Assembly (NCBI RefSeq): GCF_002483225.1
Contig: NZ_DLHL01000016.1
Coordinates: 10,528-74,527 of the forward strand
Direction: 5' to 3'
Source: Gemmatimonas sp. UBA7669
Lineage (GTDB): Bacteria; Gemmatimonadota; Gemmatimonadetes; Gemmatimonadales; Gemmatimonadaceae
DNA length: 64,000 bases
Shown: positions 8,874 to 16,873 of the stretch, one piece after another
How the letters are laid out: each line of letters starts with the position of its first letter
Numbering within the stretch: position 1 is the stretch's first letter
Program-made: the position numbers and the translations under genes
The notes under the pieces: model-generated
The model's database searches: none
Told to the model about the DNA's origin: nothing
Seen by the model: only the letters and a program-made list of their open reading frames with translations

Positions 8874-9749
8874 TTACTCGGTCTTCACTTCACCCACGAG
8901 GAAGGGGGTCATGGTGGGCACGGGTGAGCCGGTCGCGGCTTCCTCCGTGACGGCAAAGGCCGCAACACCCGCTGTTCCCGTGGCCACGGTGATGTCATGC
9001 AGCAACTGCGACCCGTCACTGCCGGGCCGGAACAGCGTGAGCGGCACCGGCTTGCCGTCGCGAATCATCCACAGGCAGTAGGCGCGATCTTCAGCAATGG
9101 GCGCGAGCCCCGAGGCATGAATGACCGCCTTGCCGCTGCGCGGATTCCAATACACCTGCAGCGCAGGACCCGCCTGTGTGTTGGGTGTGAGGCGCACCAG
9201 CACGAGATCGTTGCCGCCGTCGGTCAGCGTCTGCAGGGTAGACTCGCGCTGCGCGAGACGCTGGCGTGTGGAGTCGAGCGCCAGAGCCTGTGTGCTGAGC
9301 TGCAACTCGAGCTCTTGCACCTGTTCACGCAGGTTCACGGCAAACACCGCACTGGCAGCCAGTGCGGTGGCAAGGAGCGCCGGTACCCAGCGAATGCGTG
9401 GACCGGTGTTGGGTGCGCGTACCGCCGGTGCGACCGGCGTAGTGGCCGATGGTGCGGCGCGCTGCGAGGTCGCAGCCGACGCCTTGGCCTCCGCCCTTGC
9501 CTCCACCTTGCCCTCCGCCTCGATTCGCGCCAACACGCGCTCACGCAGCGCTGGCGGCGCAGGGGTGGCATGCCCCTCGGCCAGCATGGCAAAGGTTTCG
9601 CGATGGGCGGCGAGCTCCGCTTCGAGTTCAGGGGCGAGCGCGGGATCGCGCAGGGCGCGTTCGAATTGCGCGCGCTCTACATCGGTGAGCGCCTGCAGGA
9701 GATACCCCGGCGCCAGGTCACGCAGTGCGTCGAGAGATGGATGCGTCAT
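8874..9749 (-). CDS. rskA: Anti-sigma factor, RskA-like
   Basis: 291 residues. The N-terminal cytoplasmic zone (about 1-75; LAPGYLLQALTDVERAQFERAL) is the anti-sigma domain that holds the sigma factor. A single membrane helix (WVPALLATALAASAVFAV) lies near residue 140, followed by a coiled-coil stretch (LREQVQELELQL). The external RskA_C-type domain contains VYWNPRSGKAVIHASGL, AYCLWMIRDGKPVPL and TAGVAAFAVTEE. Its start overlaps the sigma gene stop by 4 bp. In this family, regulated proteolysis of the anti-sigma factor releases the sigma factor; the signal is unknown here. Confidence 0.88.
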   Translation of the reverse strand: MTHPSLDALRDLAPGYLLQALTDVERAQFERALRDPALAPELEAELAAHRETFAMLAEGHATPAPPALRERVLARIEAEGKVEARAEAKASAATSQRAAPSATTPVAPAVRAPNTGPRIRWVPALLATALAASAVFAVNLREQVQELELQLSTQALALDSTRQRLAQRESTLQTLTDGGNDLVLVRLTPNTQAGPALQVYWNPRSGKAVIHASGLAPIAEDRAYCLWMIRDGKPVPLTLFRPGSDGSQLLHDITVATGTAGVAAFAVTEEAATGSPVPTMTPFLVGEVKTE

Positions 9750-10357
9750 GAGACGGCCTCTGGGGCGTGGCCGGCAAGTCGCTCGCGCAGCTTGAGCAGA
9801 CCGAGTCGAATGCGGGTCTTGATGGTACCGAGGGGTTCCTGCAGCGTCGCGGCCACCTCGTGATGCGTGAGGCCCTGGTAAAAGGCCAGTTCAATGGCTT
9901 GGCGTTGTGGCGGCGGCAAGGTCACCAGCGCGGCCTGCACCGCCGAGGCGCGCTCGTTGGCTTCGAGCAGCGCCGTGGGTTCAGCCGGAGCGGAGCCCAT
10001 GGCCACGGGTTCGTCGCTGTGCGAGGCCGCGCGCTCTTCGGCCACGTCACGGCGCTTCCTGGACCGCAGATGGTCCAGTGCGCGCGTACGGGTGATGGTG
10101 GTCAGCCAGGCCACCACCGATCCGCGTGTGCCATCGAAGCGTGCCGCGTCACGCCAGACCTGCGCGAAGACATCGCACACCACATCGTCGGCGTCGGCAC
10201 GCTGTCCGGTGATGCGCAGCGCCAGGCCGTACACCAGCGCGGCGTGTCGGTCGTAGAAGGGCCCTGCCGCGCCACGATCACCGCGCGCCATGGCGGCGAG
10301 CAGCTCGACATCGTGGTGTGTGGGCAGATCGGCCGGAGTGTGGGGATCAGCAGTCAT
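9746..10357 (-). CDS. sigK: ECF RNA polymerase sigma factor, SigK-like
   Basis: 203 residues from the ATG at 10357. The frame is open to 10471, but the upstream ATG there lies outside the candidate promoter, and homology begins just after MTADPHTPADL. Region 2 contains FYDRHAALVYGLALRITG, ADDVVCDVFAQVWRDA and TRTRALDHLRSRKRR. Region 4 contains LVTLPPPQRQAIELAFYQGLTHHEVA and LGTIKTRIRLGLLKLRE. The sigma/RskA/fasciclin order matches the SigK group. A second ATG at 10444 is a further possible start. It probably regulates itself and the fasciclin gene. Confidence 0.88.
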   Translation of the reverse strand: MTADPHTPADLPTHHDVELLAAMARGDRGAAGPFYDRHAALVYGLALRITGQRADADDVVCDVFAQVWRDAARFDGTRGSVVAWLTTITRTRALDHLRSRKRRDVAEERAASHSDEPVAMGSAPAEPTALLEANERASAVQAALVTLPPPQRQAIELAFYQGLTHHEVAATLQEPLGTIKTRIRLGLLKLRERLAGHAPEAVS

Positions 10358-10454
10358 GTGCCATGGCGAATCCCCTGAGCTGGCAGTCAGGTTCCCGAAC
10401 GTCGAGGGAAACAACGGATGCGGTTGCGTGAACGTCAGCGTCATACCTGAGACA

Positions 10455-10480
10455 TACGCCGCTGCCGTCACATTGGATTG
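10455..10480 (-). promoter_or_regulatory. Candidate autoregulated ECF promoter of the sigma gene
   Basis: On the minus strand CAATCC (10480-10475) is followed after 16 nt by CGTA (10458-10455), matching the element upstream of the fasciclin gene. With the start at 10357 the leader would be about 90 nt. The rest of the gap up to 10611 shows no other clear signal. Confidence 0.5.
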
Positions 10481-10611
10481 CCAGCACGGATGATGTGCAG
10501 GATATGTAACGGTTCTCCACGCCCGAACTTGCCGACCCGCCGGTTCGGGTGCAAGCTCGTGGAGCTGCGAAGTCGCACGCGACGTAGCACACCCGGGTTT
10601 GAGGAGCCAAC

Positions 10612-11010
10612 ATGGGCACCATCGATTTCGGCGCAGTCATTGCCGGCGTCGTTCGGCAGTGGGACGGGGTGGAAGTCACACCGCATCGCTTCGGCGGTGT
10701 GGAGTTCCGCGTGGGTGGACGCGAGATCGGTCATGTGCATGTGGGCGGTGTGGCCGACCTGCTCGTGCCCGTGCGCTTGCGCCGCGATCTCGTGGCCGCC
10801 GGCCGCGCCATGGCCCATCATACCCTGCCGCATTCGGGATGGATCAGCGTGCGCCTGCGCAGTGAGCACGATGTGCCCAACGCCATTGCGCTATTCAGGT
10901 TGAACTACGAGCGCCTCACGGGCGTGGTCGTGAAGAAGGCGCCAACGAGTCAGATCCTGCCGAACGTCACACTGCTGGCCGATCGCAGTATCGATGACTT
11001 GCCGGCCTGA
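10612..11010 (+). CDS. Luciferase-domain (DUF5519-like) protein
   Basis: 132 residues with a good Shine-Dalgarno (GAGGAG, 6-7 nt before the ATG). The core VTPHRFGGVEFRVGGREIGHVH, followed by LVPVRLRRDLVAAGRA, HHTLPHSGWISVRLRS and DVPNAIALFRLNYERL, is the pattern of the short bacterial and plant proteins annotated as luciferase domain/DUF5519. Their biochemical role is not established and the name does not imply light production. The conserved His-rich and W-S-V-R-L segments suggest a ligand pocket. It is divergent from the sigma factor and alone in its unit. Confidence 0.7.
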   Translation: MGTIDFGAVIAGVVRQWDGVEVTPHRFGGVEFRVGGREIGHVHVGGVADLLVPVRLRRDLVAAGRAMAHHTLPHSGWISVRLRSEHDVPNAIALFRLNYERLTGVVVKKAPTSQILPNVTLLADRSIDDLPA

Positions 11011-11021
11011 CCCCGACCACC

Positions 11022-11705
11022 TTACGAGGTCTCACCTCTTCCAATCTCAACTCGCTCCCGCGACGCCATCAACTGCGTGACATAGCGCTGCCCCTCGCTG
11101 ATCCGCTCAACTTCCTCCGCCACCGCATCAATCGCCTGCTCCATCCGCTCCAGTCGCGCGGCACTCTCCAGCACCACCGGCGCCGGCTTGGGATTCCTCG
11201 CCCGGGCCAGCAGCAGTCGCGACAAGGCCAATGCCAGCGGCATCAGCACCGTCACCGTGCCCACAATGGAAATGGCCGTCAACTGACCGGACGAGAACGG
11301 CCCGTATCGCACCGCCGCTTCCTGTGTGGTGCCGTTGAGCGCCGCTGCCGCGCGCAGCTCACCATTGAGCGCAATGGCCTGCTCCAGCTCCGCAATGCGA
11401 GAGTTCAGCACCGCGAGCTGCGGCTGCATGCCTTCGCGGGCCGAGGCATCCGCGCGGTCCATCTTGCGCAACAGGTCATCGCGTCGACGAATGGCGCTGT
11501 TGATCTGCGTCGAAAGTTCCGAGCCCCGGGCGCGCAGTCCTTCGAGATCTGCCGACGTGAGCCGCGACGCATCGATGGGAATGGTGGCGTCGCCCACACG
11601 CAACCCAACCGGGGCGCCAGGGGCCACAGGAGCCTGAGGAGCCGCTGGCGCCGGCGCGGCGGCCGGCGGAGCGGCGGGAGACTGGGTAGCTTGCGCAATG
11701 GGCAT
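11022..11705 (-). CDS. Hypothetical membrane protein with coiled coil
   Basis: 227 residues. An Ala/Pro-rich start (about 1-40) leads to an alpha-helical coiled coil (about 55-115: LEGLRARGSELSTQINSAIR and AVLNSRIAELEQAIAL). One membrane helix follows (LTAISIVGTVTVLMPLALAL, about 140-165), then a second charged helix (LERMEQAIDAVAEEVERIS). No family is recognised. The stop codon region (CCACCTTACG, 11017-11026) contains part of the CCTTACGC repeat word. It is divergent from the amidohydrolase with about 20 bp between starts. Confidence 0.6.
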   Translation of the reverse strand: MPIAQATQSPAAPPAAAPAPAAPQAPVAPGAPVGLRVGDATIPIDASRLTSADLEGLRARGSELSTQINSAIRRRDDLLRKMDRADASAREGMQPQLAVLNSRIAELEQAIALNGELRAAAALNGTTQEAAVRYGPFSSGQLTAISIVGTVTVLMPLALALSRLLLARARNPKPAPVVLESAARLERMEQAIDAVAEEVERISEGQRYVTQLMASRERVEIGRGETS

Positions 11706-11723
11706 ACAGAAACCTACGCTCTG

Positions 11724-12965
11724 ATGACGGCGCCGGTTACATCACCGCGTCAACCCGCCGAACCGCCCCCCATGGACGACATCAGCTCCCGCGTCATCGC
11801 CTGGCGCCGCCACCTGCACCGCCACCCCGAGGTGGCCTTTCAGGAGCATGGCACGGCCCAGTTCATCGCCGACACCCTCGAGCGCATCCCGGGTCTGGCC
11901 ATCACGCGCCCCACGGCCACCAGTGTCGTGGCCCAGCTCGACGGGGCGAAACCGGGCCCCACGGTGGCCGTGCGCGCCGACATCGATGCCCTGCCCATTC
12001 ACGAGGAAAACGACGTCGAGTATCGCTCCACGGTGCCGGGCGCCATGCACGCCTGCGGCCATGACGGGCACACCGCCATTGTGCTGGGCCTCGCCACGCG
12101 ACTGGCGGCGCGACAGACCGAACTTGCCGGCCGCGTGCGCTTCATCTTCCAGCACGCTGAAGAGCTGTCGCCGGGCGGTGCCGAAGAACTCGTGCAGCGT
12201 GGCGTCATGGATGGGGTCGACCATGTCATTGGCCTGCATCTCTGGTCGCCGGTGCCGGTGGGCAAGATCGGTCTCATCGGCGGACCGGCCATGGCCGCGC
12301 CCGACACCTTTTCGTGCACCATTGTCGGCGCGGGCGGTCACGCGGCCGCGCCGCATCAGACCATCGACCCGATTGCCATTGGTGCGCAGGTGGTGACGGC
12401 ACTGCAGCAGGTGGTGTCACGCGGCGTCGATCCGCTCGATCCGGTGGTGGTGTCCATCACGCAGTTCGTGGCCGGCACCACGTTCAACGTCATTCCCAAC
12501 AGCGCCTATCTGGCAGGCACCATTCGGACGTTCGATGCCGAGCTGCGGCGTACCGTGCCACAGCAGATGGAGCGCATCGTGCGGGGTATCACCGAGGCCT
12601 TTGGCGCCACGTACCAGTGGAGCTACGAGCCCGGCTATCGCCCCGTGGTCAACGATGTCGCGCTCACGGAACGGCTGGCCCAGGTCGTGGAGCGCACCTT
12701 TGGCGCCGACACCCTGGTGCCACTGCGCCCCACGATGGGCGGCGAAGACTTCTCGGCCTATCAGCAGCGCGCACCGGGTGTCTTTGCCTTTGTGGGCGCA
12801 CGCAATGACGCGCGCGGCATCACGCATCCGCATCATCATCCGCGTTTCGACCTCGACGAAGCGTCGCTCGACATCGGCCTGCGCTATCTCGAGGCCGCCA
12901 CACTCGACTTGCTGGGCGCACCGCAGAGTGCGCCACCCACACGTCCGCTGGCCATGAGCGCGTGA
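11724..12965 (+). CDS. M20-family amidohydrolase (N-acyl amino acid / hippurate hydrolase type)
   Basis: 413 residues from the ATG at 11724; the ATG at 11772 (MDDISSRVIAW) is an alternative, and no Shine-Dalgarno decides. Metal-binding motifs of the M20D group are clear: VAVRADIDALPIHEEN, MHACGHDGHTAIVLG (Cys/His), FQHAEELSPGGAEELV, GLHLWSPVPVG and, near the end, MGGEDFSAYQQRAPGVF. These cytoplasmic enzymes remove acyl groups from N-acyl amino acids. The stop overlaps the GTG start of the symporter (GTGA), so uptake and hydrolysis are likely coupled. Confidence 0.88.
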   Translation: MTAPVTSPRQPAEPPPMDDISSRVIAWRRHLHRHPEVAFQEHGTAQFIADTLERIPGLAITRPTATSVVAQLDGAKPGPTVAVRADIDALPIHEENDVEYRSTVPGAMHACGHDGHTAIVLGLATRLAARQTELAGRVRFIFQHAEELSPGGAEELVQRGVMDGVDHVIGLHLWSPVPVGKIGLIGGPAMAAPDTFSCTIVGAGGHAAAPHQTIDPIAIGAQVVTALQQVVSRGVDPLDPVVVSITQFVAGTTFNVIPNSAYLAGTIRTFDAELRRTVPQQMERIVRGITEAFGATYQWSYEPGYRPVVNDVALTERLAQVVERTFGADTLVPLRPTMGGEDFSAYQQRAPGVFAFVGARNDARGITHPHHHPRFDLDEASLDIGLRYLEAATLDLLGAPQSAPPTRPLAMSA

Positions 12966-14623
12966 ACCGCCGGACAACACCCGGCGGGCGGCAATGGCTG
13001 GCCGCCCTGCCGGTGCTCATCGTGGCGGCAGCCCCATGGCTGGCCAACACCCCGGGCCGCACCCTGCTTGGCCTTCCGGCGCTGCTGACCTGGATGCTCG
13101 TGGCGCTGCTTGCCACGTCGGCGGTGCTCTCGGTCATGCCGCGCAGCAGCGAGCCGCCAACCGCGGACCCTGCACAAGAAAGCGGCCATGCTGCAGCCAC
13201 TCCCTCACCACTCGAGCGATGGGCACTTGGCGGGCGCAGCTTCGGCTCCGTGCTGGTGTTCGTGCTGCTCGCGGGCGAGATCTACACCACCTTCACCTTG
13301 CTGGGCGCGAGTGGCTGGGCCTACGGACGCGGGGCACCCACGTTCTACATCCTTGGCTATGGTGCACTCGCGTACCTGATGTCGTACTGGCTGTTGCCGG
13401 CCATCTGGACACGTGGCCGCCGCGATCGTGTGCTCACGCAGCCGGAGTTCTTTGCACGGGCCTTCGCCAGTCCGCTGCTTGGCCGCTTTGTGGCCCTCGT
13501 GGGTGTGTTGTCGCTGTTGCCCTATCTCGTGCTGCAGTTCCGCGGACTCAGCATTCTCGTGCACGAAAGTGCCTATGGCGCCATCTCGCAGGACTTGGCC
13601 GTCAGCATTGGCGCCATCATCGTGGTGGGCTGGGTCGTGCTGGGCGGCATGAAGACCTCGGCCTACGCCGCGCTGGCCAAGGATGTGCTGGTGCTCGTGG
13701 CCGTGGTGGCACTGGGTCTGCTCATTCCGCAGTCGGTGTATGGCGGCATTGGCCCCATGTTTGACGCACAGATTGCGCGCGACCCTGAATTCTTTGTGCT
13801 GCCGGCCCGCGGATTCTCTCCCACGTGGTTCGTGAGCACGGTAACAGTGTCGGTGGTGGGTTTCTATCTCTGGCCGCACACCTTTGCCTCGCTGTTCGCC
13901 GCACGTGACCCGCGCGGTTTCGAGCGCACAGCCATCACCATGCCGCTGTATCAGCTGGTCATGCTGTTCGTGTTCTTCGTGGGCTTTGCCGCCCGTGACG
14001 TGGTGCCAGGCCTCACGGGTGCCGACATTGATTTGGCGCTGCTGCGCAGCACACGCAGCCTGTTCGGACCACCCATGATGCTGCTGGTGGGCACGGCCGG
14101 TCTGCTTACGGCGCTTGTGCCGGCGGCCATCATCCTCATGACCATGGCCACGATTCTGGCGCAACTCCGGCACGCGCCACTGTCGCGCGCGGATGGCGAC
14201 CGCGCTTCGGCCGATCTGCGATTGGCCCGCTGGTTGGTGCCGGCGGTGGCGCTTGTGGCCTGGTGGTGGTCGCGTCAGTCCAACGCCGCCCTCGTGCCCA
14301 TTCTGCTGCTGGCCTACGCCATGGTGGCGCAGCTGGCACCGGCGCTGGCCGTGGCGCTCTGGGCGCCGGGGCGTCTTCGGGTTTCGTTCATCATCGCGGG
14401 CATTGTGGTTGGCGAACTCTGCGTGGCTGCGTCGCTGTGGCCTGCGCTCGACACGGCTACGCGCGTCGCACAGTGGTGGCCAAGCGTGCCTTCCTTCGTG
14501 TACGATATCAATCCGGGCCTCTTCGCACTCGCGCTCAACCTGACGGTGCTGGCCATCGGAGCATTCGCCTCTCGCTCCATGGGAACCTCACCGCCATCTC
14601 GGCATATGACGAAAGGTGACTGA
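12962..14623 (+). CDS. Sodium/solute symporter (SSS family) with DUF3311-like N-terminus
   Basis: 553 residues, GTG start in a GTGA overlap with the M20 gene. About 13-15 hydrophobic helices are visible. Residues 1-60 (LPVLIVAAAPWLANTPGRTLLGLPALLTWMLV) look like the small DUF3311 membrane protein that usually is a separate gene just before SSS symporters. Residues about 90-550 are the transporter (ALGGRSFGSVLVFVLLAGEI, GGMKTSAYAALAKDVL, LIPQSVYGGIG). SSS proteins take up sugars, amino acids or acids with sodium. Context with an amidohydrolase and a glycosidase suggests uptake of an acylated amino acid or glycoside, which is inference. Confidence 0.82.
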   Translation: MNRRTTPGGRQWLAALPVLIVAAAPWLANTPGRTLLGLPALLTWMLVALLATSAVLSVMPRSSEPPTADPAQESGHAAATPSPLERWALGGRSFGSVLVFVLLAGEIYTTFTLLGASGWAYGRGAPTFYILGYGALAYLMSYWLLPAIWTRGRRDRVLTQPEFFARAFASPLLGRFVALVGVLSLLPYLVLQFRGLSILVHESAYGAISQDLAVSIGAIIVVGWVVLGGMKTSAYAALAKDVLVLVAVVALGLLIPQSVYGGIGPMFDAQIARDPEFFVLPARGFSPTWFVSTVTVSVVGFYLWPHTFASLFAARDPRGFERTAITMPLYQLVMLFVFFVGFAARDVVPGLTGADIDLALLRSTRSLFGPPMMLLVGTAGLLTALVPAAIILMTMATILAQLRHAPLSRADGDRASADLRLARWLVPAVALVAWWWSRQSNAALVPILLLAYAMVAQLAPALAVALWAPGRLRVSFIIAGIVVGELCVAASLWPALDTATRVAQWWPSVPSFVYDINPGLFALALNLTVLAIGAFASRSMGTSPPSRHMTKGD

Positions 14624-16160
14624 TTCGAACGCAGGACTCGCGGCGCGCTTCCCCACCGACTTCCGATTCGGGGTGGCCACTTCAGCCTACCAGATTGAAG
14701 GTTCTCTCGAGGCCGATGGACGCGGCCCGTCCATCTGGGAGACGTTCGCCGCGCGACCAAACGCCATCGAACGTGGCGAGACGGCGGCCGTGGCCTGCGA
14801 TCACTATCGCCGATGGGAGTCGGACGTCGAACTCATCTCATCGCTCGGCGTCGACAGCTATCGCTTCTCGATTGCGTGGCCGCGCGTCCAGCCTACCGGC
14901 AGTGGGCCGGTAAACGCGGCCGGACTCGATTTCTACGACCGCCTCGTCGATCGTCTCCTGCAGCGCGGACTGCGTCCGTTTCCCACGCTTTATCACTGGG
15001 ATTTGCCACAGGCACTCGAAGATGCGGGGGGCTGGGCCGCACGTGACACCGCCGAGCGCTTTGCGGAGTACGCAGCCCTGGTCACCTCGCGGCTCAGTGA
15101 TCGCGTGTCCGAGTGGTCGCTGTTCAACGAGCCATACATTTTCACCTCGCGCGGCTATCTGCTTGGCCGTTATGCGCCGGGTCGTCGCAACCTGCGCAGC
15201 TTTCTGCGTTCCGTGCACACCGTGGTGCGCGCGCACGCGCTGGGCTATCGGGCGGTGAAGGCCGTGAACCCCGATGTGGCCGTAGGATCAGTGTTTGCCA
15301 TGGCGCCGGTCGAACCGGCCACGCCGTCACCGGTGGACATCGAAGCCGCGCGCTATGGCGACGCGCTGTTCAATCGCATTTTTGTCGATCCGCTCATGCG
15401 CGGCGCCTACCCGCAGGCGTTCCTCGACAACATTCCCGCGCGAGCGCTCGACATCCAGCCCGGTGACATGGAGGCGGTGCACACCCCGCTCGACTTCATC
15501 GGCATCAATTGTTACTACCGGCTCATCATCAGTGCCGGTGAACACCTGCCCGACAACCTGCCGCTGCTGTTCTTCGGCCTGCGGGCGGATACCCGCGGCA
15601 CCGGTGGACACGCGGACTTCACGGTCACGCAGGATTCGGTCACGCCGGTGCTTTCAGCGTTTGGTCGCAGCGAAGGTGAACGCACCGAGATGGGCTGGGA
15701 GATCTGGCCCCGGGCCCTGCACGACGTACTGACGGGGTTGTCCATTCAGTACCCCGGTCTGCCGCTGCATGTATGTGAAAGCGGCTGTGCCTTTGCCGAT
15801 GCACCGGGCGAGGACGGCGTGGTGCACGACGAGTCACGCATTGCCTATCATCGTGCACATCTGGCCGCCGTGGTCGATGCCCTGTCGGCTGGCGCCAACG
15901 TCCGCAGTTATCACGCGTGGAGCCTGTACGACAACTTCGAGTGGGCCAGCGGCTATCGTCCGCGCTTCGGCATCGTGCACGTGAACTACAAGACGCAGCA
16001 GCGCACCCTCAAGCGCAGTGCCGAGTGGTACCGGGAGTTCATTCGCTCCGCACACAGGACGCGCGCCGAGCGCCGTACGCCCGACACGCGTAAGGCCGAC
16101 ACACTCCCTGCCGTGGCCGTCGGCAACCCCGACGCCATCAGGCCCGCGACGCCAGCTTGA
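14616..16160 (+). CDS. Glycoside hydrolase family 1 (beta-glucosidase-like)
   Basis: 514 residues, GTG start 8 bp inside the end of the symporter gene. GH1 landmarks: FRFGVATSAYQIEGS at the N-terminus, RFSIAWPRVQP, TLYHWDLPQAL, SLFNEPYIF with the acid/base Glu near 172, TEMGWEIWP, and YDNFEWASGYRPRFG near the C-terminus. The nucleophile segment reads LHVCESGCAF (Glu near 388) instead of the usual ITENG. No signal peptide, so it should act in the cytoplasm on glycosides brought in, perhaps by the coupled symporter. Its 3' end overlaps the convergent SMR gene by 23 bp. Confidence 0.9.
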   Translation: MTDSNAGLAARFPTDFRFGVATSAYQIEGSLEADGRGPSIWETFAARPNAIERGETAAVACDHYRRWESDVELISSLGVDSYRFSIAWPRVQPTGSGPVNAAGLDFYDRLVDRLLQRGLRPFPTLYHWDLPQALEDAGGWAARDTAERFAEYAALVTSRLSDRVSEWSLFNEPYIFTSRGYLLGRYAPGRRNLRSFLRSVHTVVRAHALGYRAVKAVNPDVAVGSVFAMAPVEPATPSPVDIEAARYGDALFNRIFVDPLMRGAYPQAFLDNIPARALDIQPGDMEAVHTPLDFIGINCYYRLIISAGEHLPDNLPLLFFGLRADTRGTGGHADFTVTQDSVTPVLSAFGRSEGERTEMGWEIWPRALHDVLTGLSIQYPGLPLHVCESGCAFADAPGEDGVVHDESRIAYHRAHLAAVVDALSAGANVRSYHAWSLYDNFEWASGYRPRFGIVHVNYKTQQRTLKRSAEWYREFIRSAHRTRAERRTPDTRKADTLPAVAVGNPDAIRPATPA

Positions 16161-16473
16161 GTCCCACGATGCCGCACACGATGAGCAGGATGCTCAGCAC
16201 GCGGCCCAGATCACGCGATTCACCGAAGTACAGCACCCCCACGATGGCCGTGCCCACGGCGCCAATCCCGGTCCATACGGCATAGCCCGTACCCACGGGC
16301 AACACCTTGAGCGCCTGCGCGAGTCCGTAGAAGCTGGCAATCATGGCCACCACCGTAAATGCCGCCACATCGGGCTTGCGAAAGCCGTTGCTCTGCTTGA
16401 GGCCGATGGCCCACACCACCTCGAGCACACCGGCTACCAGCAGCCAGAGCCACGCGCGCGTTTCCACACTCAT
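16138..16473 (-). CDS. gdx: SMR-family exporter, SugE/Gdx (guanidinium) type
   Basis: 111 residues from ATG 16473 (MSVETRAW); the upstream extension of the frame has no transporter character. Four helices, with GVLEVVWAIGLKQSNGF (the essential Glu of helix 1) and LPVGTGYAVWTGIGAVG, are very close to SugE/Gdx proteins that export guanidinium in exchange for protons. The 34 bp upstream hold no room for a guanidine riboswitch, so it is probably cotranscribed with the gene at 16505. The last 23 bp overlap the end of the convergent GH1 gene. Confidence 0.88.
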   Translation of the reverse strand: MSVETRAWLWLLVAGVLEVVWAIGLKQSNGFRKPDVAAFTVVAMIASFYGLAQALKVLPVGTGYAVWTGIGAVGTAIVGVLYFGESRDLGRVLSILLIVCGIVGLKLASRA

Positions 16474-16504
16474 GCGCGACGGCTCCACAGCGTCCACGCA
16501 GTCA

Positions 16505-16873
16505 TCAGCGCAATCCCCGCGGAATCTCTTCGCCCATCTCGCGCGGGTTGGGGAGACTGGTTGGTGTTTCCGGTCCACGCAGGTCGCCGCAGCGATCGAT
16601 GGCGGTCTTGGAGCCGGCATCGACGGTGTCCGGCAGGGGCAGACGATCCACGCGCATGCTGTCCTGCCGATCACGCGCCTGCGCGTAGTAGCCCGTACAC
16701 AGCGTGCGCAGTTTGTCGATACGCGCCAGGCGTTCCACGCCAGCATCGGCGGCACGGCTGAACCACCACCACGCCCCCGCACCCACGAGCACCGTGATCA
16801 ACAGCGACAGCAGGGCCGCGGTGCGCGGTGCTTCGGGGTTGGGCGTGCTGCCCGAGCTCGTTGCGTTGCTCAT
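16505..16873 (-). CDS. Small hypothetical single-pass membrane protein
   Basis: 122 residues. One hydrophobic helix (AALLSLLITVLVGAGAWWW, about 18-37) is followed by a soluble part with two Cys (LRTLCTGYY and AIDRCGDLRG). No family recognised. Its start overlaps the end of the PLP enzyme gene (ATGA at 16870-16873), so it belongs to the same minus-strand unit as trm112-PLP-gdx. Confidence 0.55.
   Translation of the reverse strand: MSNATSSGSTPNPEAPRTAALLSLLITVLVGAGAWWWFSRAADAGVERLARIDKLRTLCTGYYAQARDRQDSMRVDRLPLPDTVDAGSKTAIDRCGDLRGPETPTSLPNPREMGEEIPRGLR

Noticed and set aside
16474..16504. A guanidine riboswitch upstream of the Gdx exporter
   Set aside because: Only about 30 bp separate it from the upstream gene, too short for any known guanidine riboswitch.
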